A stretch of 64,000 bases of DNA, from NCBI RefSeq assembly GCF_000428745.1, contig NZ_KE386795.1:580692-644691 (forward strand), in the 5' to 3' direction. The notes under the pieces were generated by a model, which saw only the letters and a list, made by a program, of their open reading frames with translations, was not told where the DNA came from and did no database searches. The translations under genes and the position numbers were made by a program. This DNA is from Veillonella magna DSM 19857 (lineage in GTDB: Bacteria > Bacillota > Negativicutes > Veillonellales > Veillonellaceae). This document shows positions 46,118 to 55,151 of this stretch, piece by piece; the stretch's first letter is position 1, and each line of letters opens with the position of its first letter.

Positions 46118-47369
46118 GCGTCTGTCCATCTCCGTAAACAAGAAATTTATACGAAGTCAACGCCGGCAACCCCATCGGTCCGCGAGCATGCAGCTTTTGC
46201 GTACTGATGCCTATTTCTGCACCATAGCCAAACTCAAATCCGTCCGTAAAGCGCGTCGATGCGTTAACGTATACCGATGATGCATCCACATCACGCATAA
46301 AAGTATCTGCTGTGGCCTTGTTTTCCGTAACAATACATTCAGAATGCTTCGTTCCATACCGATTGATATGGTCTATTGCCTCTTCCAAAGAGTCCACAAC
46401 TCGACAATTCATAACCAAATCATTATATTCTGTGTACCAGCTCTCTTCCGTCGCCGGCATAGCTGCCGCTGTCAAACGTTGTATCGCTTCATCACCATAT
46501 AAATGCACTCCGGCTTTTATTAGTGCATCAATAACATCAGGTAATATTGTATCTACCGCTTCACGATGAACAAGTAGCGTCTCTGCTGCGTTGCATACCG
46601 AAGGGCGTTGTGTCTTTGCGTTGATAACAATGGGAACTACCTTGGCCGGATCAGCTTCTTTATCCACGTACACATGTACTACACCACTTCCCGTTTCAAT
46701 AACGGGAATACGGCTTTCTTCAACAATGCGTCTGATAAGGCCAGCTCCACCGCGAGGAATAACCACATCAATGTACGCGCGCTGGCGCAATAAATCGGAT
46801 ACCGCTTCGCGATCTGTCACTTCCACCAACTGCACCGCATCCTCCGGCAGTCCCGATTCCTTTAATGCTCTTCGCAACACCGCCACCAATGCACGATTCG
46901 ATGCCATTGCTTCCTTGCCACCGCGCAAAATAACGGCATTCCCCGTTTTTAAGCACAATACAGCTGCATCAATCGTTACATTCGGTCTTGCTTCGTAAAT
47001 CATAGCAATAACACCTAAAGGTACACGTCGTTTCTCAATACGTATACCGTTAGGACGCGTTGTGCGCTCCATACACTCACCGATAGGATCCGGCAAATCA
47101 ATAACTTGACGCACCCCCAAAGCTATCTGTCGGATGCGCTCTGCTGTAAGCTGCAAACGATCCATCATCACCGGTGGCACGCCGTTTGCAGCCGCATGCT
47201 TCATGTCTTCCTCATTAGCCGTCAATATGGTAGCCATATCGGCTTCAAGTATATCCGCTACACGAGCAAGCACATCATTTTTCATTTTCGTCGATGCCTT
47301 CTGCATATCGAACGCCGCCGTCTTTGCCTGTCGCCCCATCGTTTCAAATAACGTCTTGTAGTCCATCAT
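46110..47369 (-). CDS. proA: Gamma-glutamyl phosphate reductase
   Basis: Second step of proline synthesis. 419 residues from ATG 47367-47369 after GAGGTG. Aldehyde-dehydrogenase fold; the catalytic Cys lies in RPSVCNAAETLL, with VIPRGGAGLIR and YGTKHSECIV elsewhere and the C-terminal FEFGYGAEIGISTQKLHARG-type ending, here GAEIGISTQKLHARGPMG. Lies 14 bases after proB. Confidence 0.97.
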   Translation of the reverse strand: MMDYKTLFETMGRQAKTAAFDMQKASTKMKNDVLARVADILEADMATILTANEEDMKHAAANGVPPVMMDRLQLTAERIRQIALGVRQVIDLPDPIGECMERTTRPNGIRIEKRRVPLGVIAMIYEARPNVTIDAAVLCLKTGNAVILRGGKEAMASNRALVAVLRRALKESGLPEDAVQLVEVTDREAVSDLLRQRAYIDVVIPRGGAGLIRRIVEESRIPVIETGSGVVHVYVDKEADPAKVVPIVINAKTQRPSVCNAAETLLVHREAVDTILPDVIDALIKAGVHLYGDEAIQRLTAAAMPATEESWYTEYNDLVMNCRVVDSLEEAIDHINRYGTKHSECIVTENKATADTFMRDVDASSVYVNASTRFTDGFEFGYGAEIGISTQKLHARGPMGLPALTSYKFLVYGDGQTRG

Positions 47370-47383
47370 TGCCTTCACCTCTC

Positions 47384-48505
47384 TTAACGAAGCATAACTA
47401 AATTATCTCTGTGAATCACCTCTTCATATGTGCTGCCTATCTGTAATAACTCCGCAATATCTCGCGAGGAATGTCCTTTAATACGATCCAAGTCATAGGA
47501 AGAATAATTCACCATACCGCGACCGATTTCTTCACCTTCAAATACAATACTCACCGTTTCACCTTCATCAAATTCACCTTCTACTGCCGTAATACCAACA
47601 GCCAGCAAACTTGATCCCTGCGTCATCAGTGCATGAGCGCAGCCTTCATCAACAATGATTGTCCCCTGCAACCGAGAACCGAAGGCCATCCAACGTTTTT
47701 TCATATGAGGCTTCGTTGTACGCGGTACAAAATGAGTACCTACCTTTTCACCGGAGGCAACGCGACTGATAACTAACGGAGCTGCCCCCAAGGCAATAAC
47801 CATATGAACACCGGAATTCACCGCAATATTGGCGGCTTCAATTTTTGTATACATTCCTCCGGTACCACGACTCGATCCGGCACCACCGGAAATCTCATAA
47901 ATATGCGGTGTAATCTGATCTACTTCTTCGATCAGCGTTGCTGTCGGATCCGTCTGCGGATTAGCCGTATATAAGCCTTCAATATCCGATAAGATAATGA
48001 GCATATCCGCTTCTATGATACTTGCTACCGATGCCGACAACGTATCATTATCACCAATCTTCAATTCATCAACAGCGACAACGTCATTTTCATTGATAAT
48101 AGGAATAACGCCTAATGTCAATAGCGATAGCAGAGTATTACGCAAATTAACGTAACGGCTGCGCTTGGTACTATCTTCGCGCGTCAATAAAACTTGGCCT
48201 ACGGTATGACCGTATTCACCGAATAATTTTTCATACATATGAAGCAAAATGCCTTGCCCCACTGCAGCTGCCGCCTGTTTTGTGGCAATATCCTTCGGTT
48301 TTTCCTTAAGCCCCAGAGGAGCCAACCCCGCACCTACAGCCCCGGAGGATACAAGAATAACCTCCTTACCTTGATTAGCAAGATCTGCCAGTTGTTTAAC
48401 TAACGATTCAATACGCAATATATTTAATCGTCCGTTCTCGTGAGTTAGCGTACTTGTCCCCACCTTTACGACGATACGCTTTGCTTGCTGTAATGCCTCT
48501 CTCAT
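47384..48505 (-). CDS. proB: Glutamate 5-kinase with PUA domain
   Basis: First step of proline synthesis. 373 residues: kinase domain (VVKVGTSTLT, VSSGAVGAGL, NENDVVAVDE, GTGGMYTKIEAA) to about 265, then a PUA domain (GTIIVDEGCAHALM) that is common in enzymes of this length and may bind RNA. It follows yhbY by a 90-base gap. Confidence 0.97.
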   Translation of the reverse strand: MREALQQAKRIVVKVGTSTLTHENGRLNILRIESLVKQLADLANQGKEVILVSSGAVGAGLAPLGLKEKPKDIATKQAAAAVGQGILLHMYEKLFGEYGHTVGQVLLTREDSTKRSRYVNLRNTLLSLLTLGVIPIINENDVVAVDELKIGDNDTLSASVASIIEADMLIILSDIEGLYTANPQTDPTATLIEEVDQITPHIYEISGGAGSSRGTGGMYTKIEAANIAVNSGVHMVIALGAAPLVISRVASGEKVGTHFVPRTTKPHMKKRWMAFGSRLQGTIIVDEGCAHALMTQGSSLLAVGITAVEGEFDEGETVSIVFEGEEIGRGMVNYSSYDLDRIKGHSSRDIAELLQIGSTYEEVIHRDNLVMLR

Positions 48506-48595
48506 AATATGGCTCCTTTTTTCTAATACAACGTACAGGGTCAGCTATCGGATCACCGTCTTCACAGTGCCGGAGTCAGTGTACTACGCATCGAT

Positions 48596-48883
48596 CTATT
48601 CGGGCAATATAATCTTCGGTTCTTCTTTAGCCTTATACAAAACGCCGTTATGACCAATAACCTGTACCAATTCAGCGCCCAACATGTCTGCTAAATCCTC
48701 AAAGGTCTCTTTCGGATCCACCGGTGCATTATTAAGGACTTTTACCTTAATCAACTCCCGTGCCGTAATGGCATCTCGTGCACTATCAATAACCGCGTTT
48801 TCCAAGCCGCCCTTACCAATAAACACTACTGCCGGCATCGTGCTGGCCATAGCTCTTAAAAATCGTTTCTGTTTGCCTTTCAT
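48596..48883 (-). CDS. yhbY: CRM-domain RNA-binding protein YhbY
   Basis: 95 residues. KQKRFLRAMAS, VVFIGKGGLENAV with the conserved GxxG RNA-binding loop, and ELIKVKVLNN are family features. YhbY associates with pre-50S subunits, in keeping with its position next to obgE (17-base gap). Confidence 0.95.
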   Translation of the reverse strand: MKGKQKRFLRAMASTMPAVVFIGKGGLENAVIDSARDAITARELIKVKVLNNAPVDPKETFEDLADMLGAELVQVIGHNGVLYKAKEEPKIILPE

Positions 48884-48900
48884 ATATACTCCTACATAAT

Positions 48901-50172
48901 TTAATCATGATATACAAAGCGCTGATCGCCAATAACAACTTCGTCACCGTCTTTACAACCCTTCTCTTGGAGTTTTTTATCAAGTTCCATATATTTCCAA
49001 ATTTTTTGGAAGCGACGTAAGGATTGTTCATCATCTAAATTTGTCATAGCTACTAGTTTTTCAATACGCGCTCCGGTAATAATAAAGGCTGCATCATCAC
49101 CACGGGTAATGACAAAATCCACATCCGGTTTTGCTTCATACATTACCACATCATCCGTAGCATCCGGTTCCGGTACATAGTTTTCCACGTAATACCATGC
49201 TCGATGAACTAAATCGGATAAACCTTCACCGGTCAAAGCATTAACAGTAAATACTTCGTAGCCGTTTTCTTCAAAGTACGAACGTACCCTATCAATTGTT
49301 GCTACATCTTCTACGAGATCAATTTTATTCAAAGCAATCAATTGCGGTTTTTTACTGAGCTTTTCGCTGTACTTTTTCAATTCTTCGTTAATCTTATGGA
49401 AGTCCTCAATGGGATCGCGACCTTCGATACCAGACACATCTAAGACGTGAATTAAAATATTACTACGCTCTACATGGCGAAGGAAGTTATGACCTAAACC
49501 AACACCTTCGCTGGCCCCTTCAATAAGCCCCGGAATATCCGCCATGACAAAGCTCTTTCCATCATCTACGGAAACCACGCCAAGTACCGGCGTAAGCGTG
49601 GTAAAGTGGTATGCTGCTACCTCCGGCTTAGCCGAAGATACTTTACGAATAATACTGGATTTACCTACACTAGGATACCCCAAAAGGCCTACATCGGCCA
49701 GCACCTTTAACTCCAAACGCACCCAACGTTCTTCACCGGGCTCGCCTTTTTCCGCAAAGGTCGGCGCACGATTGGAACTAGTATGGAAGTGCGCATTACC
49801 GCGACCGCCTCGTCCGCCTTTGGCAACCACAAAAGTCTGACCGTCCTCAATGAGATCCGCCATTAACAACCCACTTTCCTCATCCCGCACCGTTGTCCCC
49901 ATCGGTACGGGAATTATCAAGGACTCTGCATTACGTCCATATTTATTACTACTTTGCCCACCTTCACCGGCCGGGCCTTTAAACTGTCGTTTATATCTAA
50001 AATCAACGAGTGTGTTGATATTTCTGTCTGCTTTTAAAATAATATCCGCGCCTCTACCGCCGTCACCACCGTTCGGTCCGCCGTTAGGCACATATTTTTC
50101 GCGACGGAAACTACTCATCCCGTTGCCGCCGTCACCGGCCTTTACAAAAATTCTGGCAGAATCGATAAACAT
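48901..50172 (-). CDS. obgE: GTPase ObgE
   Basis: Essential GTPase for ribosome maturation and stress control. 423 residues from ATG 50170-50172, chosen because AAGGATGG is five bases upstream; ATG 50181 overlaps it. The Gly-rich Obg domain (GGDGGRGADIIL, GGRGGRGNAHF) is followed by the G domain (GYPSVGKSSIIRKV, DIPGLIEGAS, NKIDLV) and the C-terminal OCT domain (about 340-423). Confidence 0.97.
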   Translation of the reverse strand: MFIDSARIFVKAGDGGNGMSSFRREKYVPNGGPNGGDGGRGADIILKADRNINTLVDFRYKRQFKGPAGEGGQSSNKYGRNAESLIIPVPMGTTVRDEESGLLMADLIEDGQTFVVAKGGRGGRGNAHFHTSSNRAPTFAEKGEPGEERWVRLELKVLADVGLLGYPSVGKSSIIRKVSSAKPEVAAYHFTTLTPVLGVVSVDDGKSFVMADIPGLIEGASEGVGLGHNFLRHVERSNILIHVLDVSGIEGRDPIEDFHKINEELKKYSEKLSKKPQLIALNKIDLVEDVATIDRVRSYFEENGYEVFTVNALTGEGLSDLVHRAWYYVENYVPEPDATDDVVMYEAKPDVDFVITRGDDAAFIITGARIEKLVAMTNLDDEQSLRRFQKIWKYMELDKKLQEKGCKDGDEVVIGDQRFVYHD

Positions 50173-50210
50173 ATTTTCCATCCTTTTCTTCACGTAACCG
50201 AATACTGATA

Positions 50211-50253
50211 GTAATCAGGCGGTAACGATACTACGTTACCGCCACCCGATTAC
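50211..50253. repeat. Long inverted repeat between ctpA and obgE
   Basis: Ten-base perfect stem GGCGGTAACG / CGTTACCGCC (50218-50227 and 50234-50243) with a six-base loop, extended by GTAATC / GATTAC outer arms around internal mismatches. The outer arm includes the ctpA stop codon. No T run follows. Could be an RNA-processing or factor-dependent stop stem. Confidence 0.7.
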
Positions 50254-51416
50254 CGTGACTGTAAAATTTCAATTGCTTTGGCCAACTGTGTGTCATCCAC
50301 GAAATCACCCTTTGTTCCCGTTCTTCCCTCAGGAGACGGTAGTTCCACAGTGACATCCGGTGCGATGCCAGTTCCATCGATAACGCGATCATTTGGCGTA
50401 TGGTATTTGGCAATGGTAATTTTAATGCCTTCATCACCGAATGCATTAACAACGGTTTGTACCGTCCCCTTGCCATAACTATTGGTTCCCACAATGGTCC
50501 CCACTTTTTCATCTTGTACAGCGCCGGCTATAATCTCCGACGCACTGGCCGATCCTTTATTGATAAGTACTACCAAAGGAATCGGTGTTTCCAGACCATC
50601 CGAATCATAACTTTCAGTATGTCCGCTCCTATCTTTTATAGTCACAATAGGACCTTTAGGTAGAATATAGCTGCCTACCTCCTGAGCTGCCGTCAACAAA
50701 CCACCCGGATTATTACGCAAATCCAAGACCAACTTTTTCATGCCTTTGCCCTGTAATTCTTTATAGGCCTCTGCGAATTCCGTTCCTGTCTTTTCGGCAA
50801 ATTGACTAATTCGAATATAGCCAATATCGTTGGTAAGCATCTTAGAACGCACCGTAGGTAATGTAATCTGTTCTCTTACAATAGAAATATCCATTGTTTC
50901 TTGACCGCGGGCAATACCGAGAACAACAGTAGTCCCCGCCTCGCCGCGTACCAAGGCAGATGCTTCTGACAAGGACATTGATTTGGTAGACGTACCGTTA
51001 ATCGATGTAATTCTGTCACCTGTCTTAACTCCGGCTTTAGCCGCCGGCTGTTCCTCAATAGCGGATACAACCTCTAGACCATCCGGCCCCATACCCATAA
51101 CGATACCAACACCGCTATACGTAGCCGAGGTTTGTTTCATAATCTGATCAAAATCATTTCGATCAAGATATTGACTGTGTGGCTCACCTAAGGACTCCAT
51201 CATTCCTTTTAAGCTGCCGGTAAACAATGTTTCTTTTGCTACCGGATCCATGAAAAAATGCGTAGCAACAAAGTACGTGTAAAAAAATCGCACCATGCCC
51301 AACGGTGAGCCCGAAAGATACCAAAAGGTAAGCCACATCACTACCAGCCCAGCAAATATGTACTGTGCTGCTCGACGCAACAGGCCGAGTAATGTACCGC
51401 CTTCTCGTATATGCAT
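50250..51416 (-). CDS. C-terminal processing peptidase, S41 family (CtpA/CtpB-like)
   Basis: Periplasmic or cell-wall-side serine protease. 388 residues: one N-terminal membrane helix (about 15-37), a PDZ domain (SGVGIVMGMG to DRITSINGTS) and the S41 catalytic core with the Ser in NKGSASASEIIAGA and Lys in SYGKGTVQTV. It lies one base after the EnvC-like gene, and CtpA partners often act on wall hydrolases, so control of that enzyme is possible. Confidence 0.94.
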   Translation of the reverse strand: MHIREGGTLLGLLRRAAQYIFAGLVVMWLTFWYLSGSPLGMVRFFYTYFVATHFFMDPVAKETLFTGSLKGMMESLGEPHSQYLDRNDFDQIMKQTSATYSGVGIVMGMGPDGLEVVSAIEEQPAAKAGVKTGDRITSINGTSTKSMSLSEASALVRGEAGTTVVLGIARGQETMDISIVREQITLPTVRSKMLTNDIGYIRISQFAEKTGTEFAEAYKELQGKGMKKLVLDLRNNPGGLLTAAQEVGSYILPKGPIVTIKDRSGHTESYDSDGLETPIPLVVLINKGSASASEIIAGAVQDEKVGTIVGTNSYGKGTVQTVVNAFGDEGIKITIAKYHTPNDRVIDGTGIAPDVTVELPSPEGRTGTKGDFVDDTQLAKAIEILQSR

Positions 51417-51417
51417 A

Positions 51418-52623
51418 TTATAAGTACCCCATCGGATCTACCGGTTCGCCATTTTGACGAACTTCAAAGTGAACGTGCGGACCTGTCGAGTTACCGGTAC
51501 TACCGGCATAGGCAATAACCGATCCTTTCGATACCGTCTGCCCTTCACTGACTGCCAATTCGGAATTATGCCCGTAAAGAGTAGAAATACCATTACCGTG
51601 ATCGATAATAACCGCATAACCGTAACCTGAAATCCAGCCGGATAATACGACTACACCGCCGTCAGCCGCATGAACCGGCGTGCCTTCATCAACACCGATA
51701 TCAATACCGGAGTGTAAAATACTGGTACCCCAAATCGGATGCGTACGCCAACCAAACGGCGATGTAATTACACCGTTAACCGGCCAACTCAGTTGCCCTG
51801 TGCCTTGCACGTAGCCACCGCCGCCACCACCGGAGCTGCCTCCTGATGATTGCTGCTGTGCAGCAGCTGCCGCTGCAGCCGCCGCTGCTCGACGTTCAGC
51901 TTCACGTTGCTGCAACATGGCCTTAATATTAGCCGATGCTGCGGCTAATTCCGCATAGGCTTCTTCTGCTGCCGCTTTATCATTCATAGCCCGCTGTAAG
52001 ACAACCTGACGTTCCTGTTTTTTCTTTTCAATAACTGCTTGTTCTTCTTGTGCTTCTTTTTCAAGAGCCACTAATTTTTGTTTATTCGCTTCCAGTGCAG
52101 CCCGTTGCTGTTCAATGGTTTCTCGTTCTGCTTTAATATCGGCAATAAGCTTCAAATCTGCATCAATAATACGTTTGAGCATTTCTAAACGATTAGCAAA
52201 ATCGCTGAAATCCTTGGCGCCGATAACCACATCCAAATAACTGAGACGGCCGTTAATATAGATATCGCGAACACGCTTGGAGAAAATGCCTTCACGTTTT
52301 TTTAGACGCGCTTGCGCTTCGGCCAATTGTTTTTCATTTTTAACAATTTCCTTTTCCACGGCTAGCCGTTGCTGTTGTACGGATTTTAATTTATTAACGG
52401 CAGCATCCAATTCTACCTGAATCTGTCGTAGCTGCTCATTAACACTGCCGATGGTTGCTTCCGCATTCGCCTTTTTATTTGCCTGTTCGCTCATCTGTTG
52501 TTCAACGCCGGACAGCTGATTGGTTAAGTCTTCATCTTCTGCGTACGTCAGCGGAAAGCCTCCGATGAAGGTGGCACAGAGCATAACCGCTACGGCCTTT
52601 GAAAGCTTTGTTTGTTTTAACAT
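51418..52623 (-). CDS. Murein hydrolase activator / M23 peptidase, EnvC-like
   Basis: 401 residues from ATG 52623, six bases after GAGGA; ATG 52629 is too close. A signal peptide ends near TYAED. A long coiled coil (about 30-255) leads to an Ala-, Gln-, Ser- and Gly-rich linker and the LytM domain: HSGIDIGVDEGTPVHAA (His, Asp ligands), LYGHNS and HVHFEVR. All four metal-site residues of an active M23 endopeptidase are present, so it may cut peptidoglycan itself rather than only activate amidases. It follows ftsEX directly. Confidence 0.93.
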   Translation of the reverse strand: MLKQTKLSKAVAVMLCATFIGGFPLTYAEDEDLTNQLSGVEQQMSEQANKKANAEATIGSVNEQLRQIQVELDAAVNKLKSVQQQRLAVEKEIVKNEKQLAEAQARLKKREGIFSKRVRDIYINGRLSYLDVVIGAKDFSDFANRLEMLKRIIDADLKLIADIKAERETIEQQRAALEANKQKLVALEKEAQEEQAVIEKKKQERQVVLQRAMNDKAAAEEAYAELAAASANIKAMLQQREAERRAAAAAAAAAAQQQSSGGSSGGGGGGYVQGTGQLSWPVNGVITSPFGWRTHPIWGTSILHSGIDIGVDEGTPVHAADGGVVVLSGWISGYGYAVIIDHGNGISTLYGHNSELAVSEGQTVSKGSVIAYAGSTGNSTGPHVHFEVRQNGEPVDPMGYL

Positions 52624-52635
52624 AGCCATTCCTCT

Positions 52636-53523
52636 TTACACCTTCATATACTGCTTTAACGAAATCGTACTGCCGATAGCACCGATAACAATGCCCAGTC
52701 CAAGAAGAATGCCCGTCAAATTATAGAAAAACGGGAGCATTGGAATCAGCGGTAAAAAGGCTAACGACTGCTCTACTTCCACTGTTACAAAGTGGTAGAA
52801 TTCCCATACACAGGCAGTAGCAATCGCCGCTCCCACAAAACCAAGCATCATTCCTTCGATAAGGAACGGCCAACGAATAAACCAATTCGTAGCCCCTACG
52901 TATTTCATGATGGCAATTTCCTTGCGTCGTGCAAATACAGTAAGACGAATAGTGTTGGAAATAATAAAGAGCGTAGCCCCTGCAAGGAATACAATTAATG
53001 CAATCCCTCCGATGCGGATCACCTGGGTCACTTTAAAAATCTGTTCGATTACATCTTGCCCGTAATGCGCACTTTCTACTTCCGGGAATGTGCTTACCAA
53101 CTTAGCCGCATTCTTTACCTCTTCCGGATTTTTAAAGGTCAAAATATAGGAGTTAGGCAATGGATTGTTGCCGTTTAAAGCATCAACCAACTGTGCTTGA
53201 TCACCGAGGCGTTCCTTAAAACGCTTCATCGCCTCTTCCTTATTCACCCATTCCAAATTTTTTAAATCCGGCATAGCCTTTAACTTCTTCCCCACACCCA
53301 TAATCTGTTGTGTTGTAAGACCATCCTTTAAATACACACTGATTTCTACTTGATTTTCTAAATTAGAGGCCAAGTTATTTAAATTCATAACCCCGCAAGT
53401 AAATACACCCAAGATAAACAAGGACAGTGCCACCGTCGAAATAGACGCCAAGGTCATTAGCCCATTGCGACGCATCGACTTTAGGGCTTCTTTAATATAA
53501 TAGCCAAAAGTTCTAAGCTTCAT
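52636..53523 (-). CDS. ftsX: Cell division protein FtsX
   Basis: Membrane subunit of the FtsEX complex, which transmits ATP hydrolysis to wall hydrolases. 295 residues from ATG 53523. Transmembrane helices near 25-50, 170-195, 215-240 and 265-285; the large loop between first and second (EVSVYLKDGLTTQQI-like, VEISVYLKDG) faces the wall and should bind the coiled coil of the adjacent EnvC-like protein. The start overlaps the end of ftsE by 11 bases. Confidence 0.96.
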   Translation of the reverse strand: MKLRTFGYYIKEALKSMRRNGLMTLASISTVALSLFILGVFTCGVMNLNNLASNLENQVEISVYLKDGLTTQQIMGVGKKLKAMPDLKNLEWVNKEEAMKRFKERLGDQAQLVDALNGNNPLPNSYILTFKNPEEVKNAAKLVSTFPEVESAHYGQDVIEQIFKVTQVIRIGGIALIVFLAGATLFIISNTIRLTVFARRKEIAIMKYVGATNWFIRWPFLIEGMMLGFVGAAIATACVWEFYHFVTVEVEQSLAFLPLIPMLPFFYNLTGILLGLGIVIGAIGSTISLKQYMKV

Positions 53524-54199
53524 TGAATTCGGCACCTCGCAATCGATCACTTACTACGCGGCCTGCATCCAATGCAATTACACGCTTATCTAAATACTGA
53601 ACCATCTGCATATCATGCGTTACCATCACAATGGTAGTACCTGAATTATTGATGGCCTTAAACAATTCCATAATATCCCGACTTGTATTGGGATCAAGAT
53701 TTCCTGTCGGTTCATCAGCGATGAGAACCAACGGCTTATTTACAATTGCTCTGGCAATAGCCACACGCTGTTGTTCCCCACCGCTCAGGTCTTCCGGCAA
53801 ATCATTGGCCTTATGTGCCAAGCCTACCAATTCCAACACTTCTTCTACACGGCGACGAATAACACTGCGCTTCTCTTCGATAACTTCCAACGCAAAGGCA
53901 ATATTTTCAAATACCGTCTTATTAGGCAACAAACGGAAATCCTGGAACACTACGCCGATGCGTCGACGCAGATGAGGAATCTTGCTCTTCTTCAACCGCG
54001 TTACATCGATATCATTGACAATAACCGTGCCCGAATCCGGCACCACTTCGTGGGACAACAGCTTAATGAATGTTGATTTGCCCGCACCGCTGGCTCCGCA
54101 GATAAGGACAAACTCGCCCTTATCCACATGAACTGTAACATCTTCTAAGGCAACCGAACCATTGTCATATACCTTATTGACGTGATTAAATTCAATCAT
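53513..54199 (-). CDS. ftsE: Cell division ATP-binding protein FtsE
   Basis: ABC ATPase of FtsEX. 228 residues. Walker A GASGAGKSTFIK, signature LSGGEQQRVAIARA, Walker B VLIADEPTGNLD and switch MVTHD are intact. First gene of ftsE-ftsX-envC-like-ctpA. Confidence 0.98.
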   Translation of the reverse strand: MIEFNHVNKVYDNGSVALEDVTVHVDKGEFVLICGASGAGKSTFIKLLSHEVVPDSGTVIVNDIDVTRLKKSKIPHLRRRIGVVFQDFRLLPNKTVFENIAFALEVIEEKRSVIRRRVEEVLELVGLAHKANDLPEDLSGGEQQRVAIARAIVNKPLVLIADEPTGNLDPNTSRDIMELFKAINNSGTTIVMVTHDMQMVQYLDKRVIALDAGRVVSDRLRGAEFNEA

Positions 54200-54216
54200 T
54201 CTCTAAACTTCCTTTA

Positions 54217-55149
54217 CTATTTGCGTTTCATGACCTTTTCGGCAGCTGCCACAATATTGTCAGCACTTAGGCCATATTTAGCCATCAACTCTTTCGGCGT
54301 ACCGGATTCACCAAAGGTATCGGCCACTCCGATACGTTCCATCGGTACCGGCACCGTGCTTACCAGCACTTCTGCTACAGCGGCACCTAGTCCACCGATG
54401 ATATTATGTTCTTCAGCAGTAACAATCGCGCCAATTTCCTTGGCAGCCGCTACAATAGCTTCTTCGTCAATCGGTTTAATAGATGCCATATTGATGACGC
54501 GTGCTTCAATTCCTTTAGCATGTAACGCATCAGCTGCTTCCATGGCCGGACCAACTAAGGCTCCGCAAGCAATGATGGCTACATCCTTACCATCGCGCAA
54601 TACCTGCGCTTTACCCGGAGTGAACATGTAACCTTCCGGCGTTACATCAGCTACGCCGGCACGACCGAGTCGTACATATACGGGGCCTTCATAATCGGCA
54701 GCCCAATGAATAACAGCTTTTGTTTCTGCTGCATCGGCCGGTACGATTACTTTCATATTAGCCACGGCACGCATGCAAGCAATATCCTCCAAGCTCTGAT
54801 GGGTAGCACCATCTTCACCTACGGTAATCCCTGCATGGGTAGCACAGATTTTTACATTTAACTTAGGATAGCAAACAGCGTTGCGCACCTGTTCAAAGGC
54901 ACGACCTACCGCAAACATTGCAAAAGAAGATACGAACGGTACTTTACCGGCAGCAGCCAAACCGGCTCCCACGCTAATAAGATTCTGTTCCGCAATCCCT
55001 ACATTAAAGAAGCGATCCGGATAGGCCTTTTTAAAACCATCCGTCTTTGTAGATTTAGATAAATCCGCATCTAATACAACAATATTATTATTTTTAGCAC
55101 CGATTTCTACCAATGCTTCGCCATATGCTTCACGTGTTGCTTTGCCCAT
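54217..55149 (-). CDS. Transketolase, C-terminal subunit
   Basis: 310 residues from ATG 55147-55149, seven or eight bases after GGAGGTG. Holds the pyrimidine-binding domain of transketolase: VGIAEQNLISVGAGLAAAG with the catalytic Glu, and ATHAGITVGEDGATHQ, then the C-terminal transketolase domain (PMERIGVADTFGESG). It works with the N-terminal half encoded two bases upstream. The split form is common in archaea and Firmicutes. Confidence 0.96.
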   Translation of the reverse strand: MGKATREAYGEALVEIGAKNNNIVVLDADLSKSTKTDGFKKAYPDRFFNVGIAEQNLISVGAGLAAAGKVPFVSSFAMFAVGRAFEQVRNAVCYPKLNVKICATHAGITVGEDGATHQSLEDIACMRAVANMKVIVPADAAETKAVIHWAADYEGPVYVRLGRAGVADVTPEGYMFTPGKAQVLRDGKDVAIIACGALVGPAMEAADALHAKGIEARVINMASIKPIDEEAIVAAAKEIGAIVTAEEHNIIGGLGAAVAEVLVSTVPVPMERIGVADTFGESGTPKELMAKYGLSADNIVAAAEKVMKRK

Positions 55150-55151
55150 GC

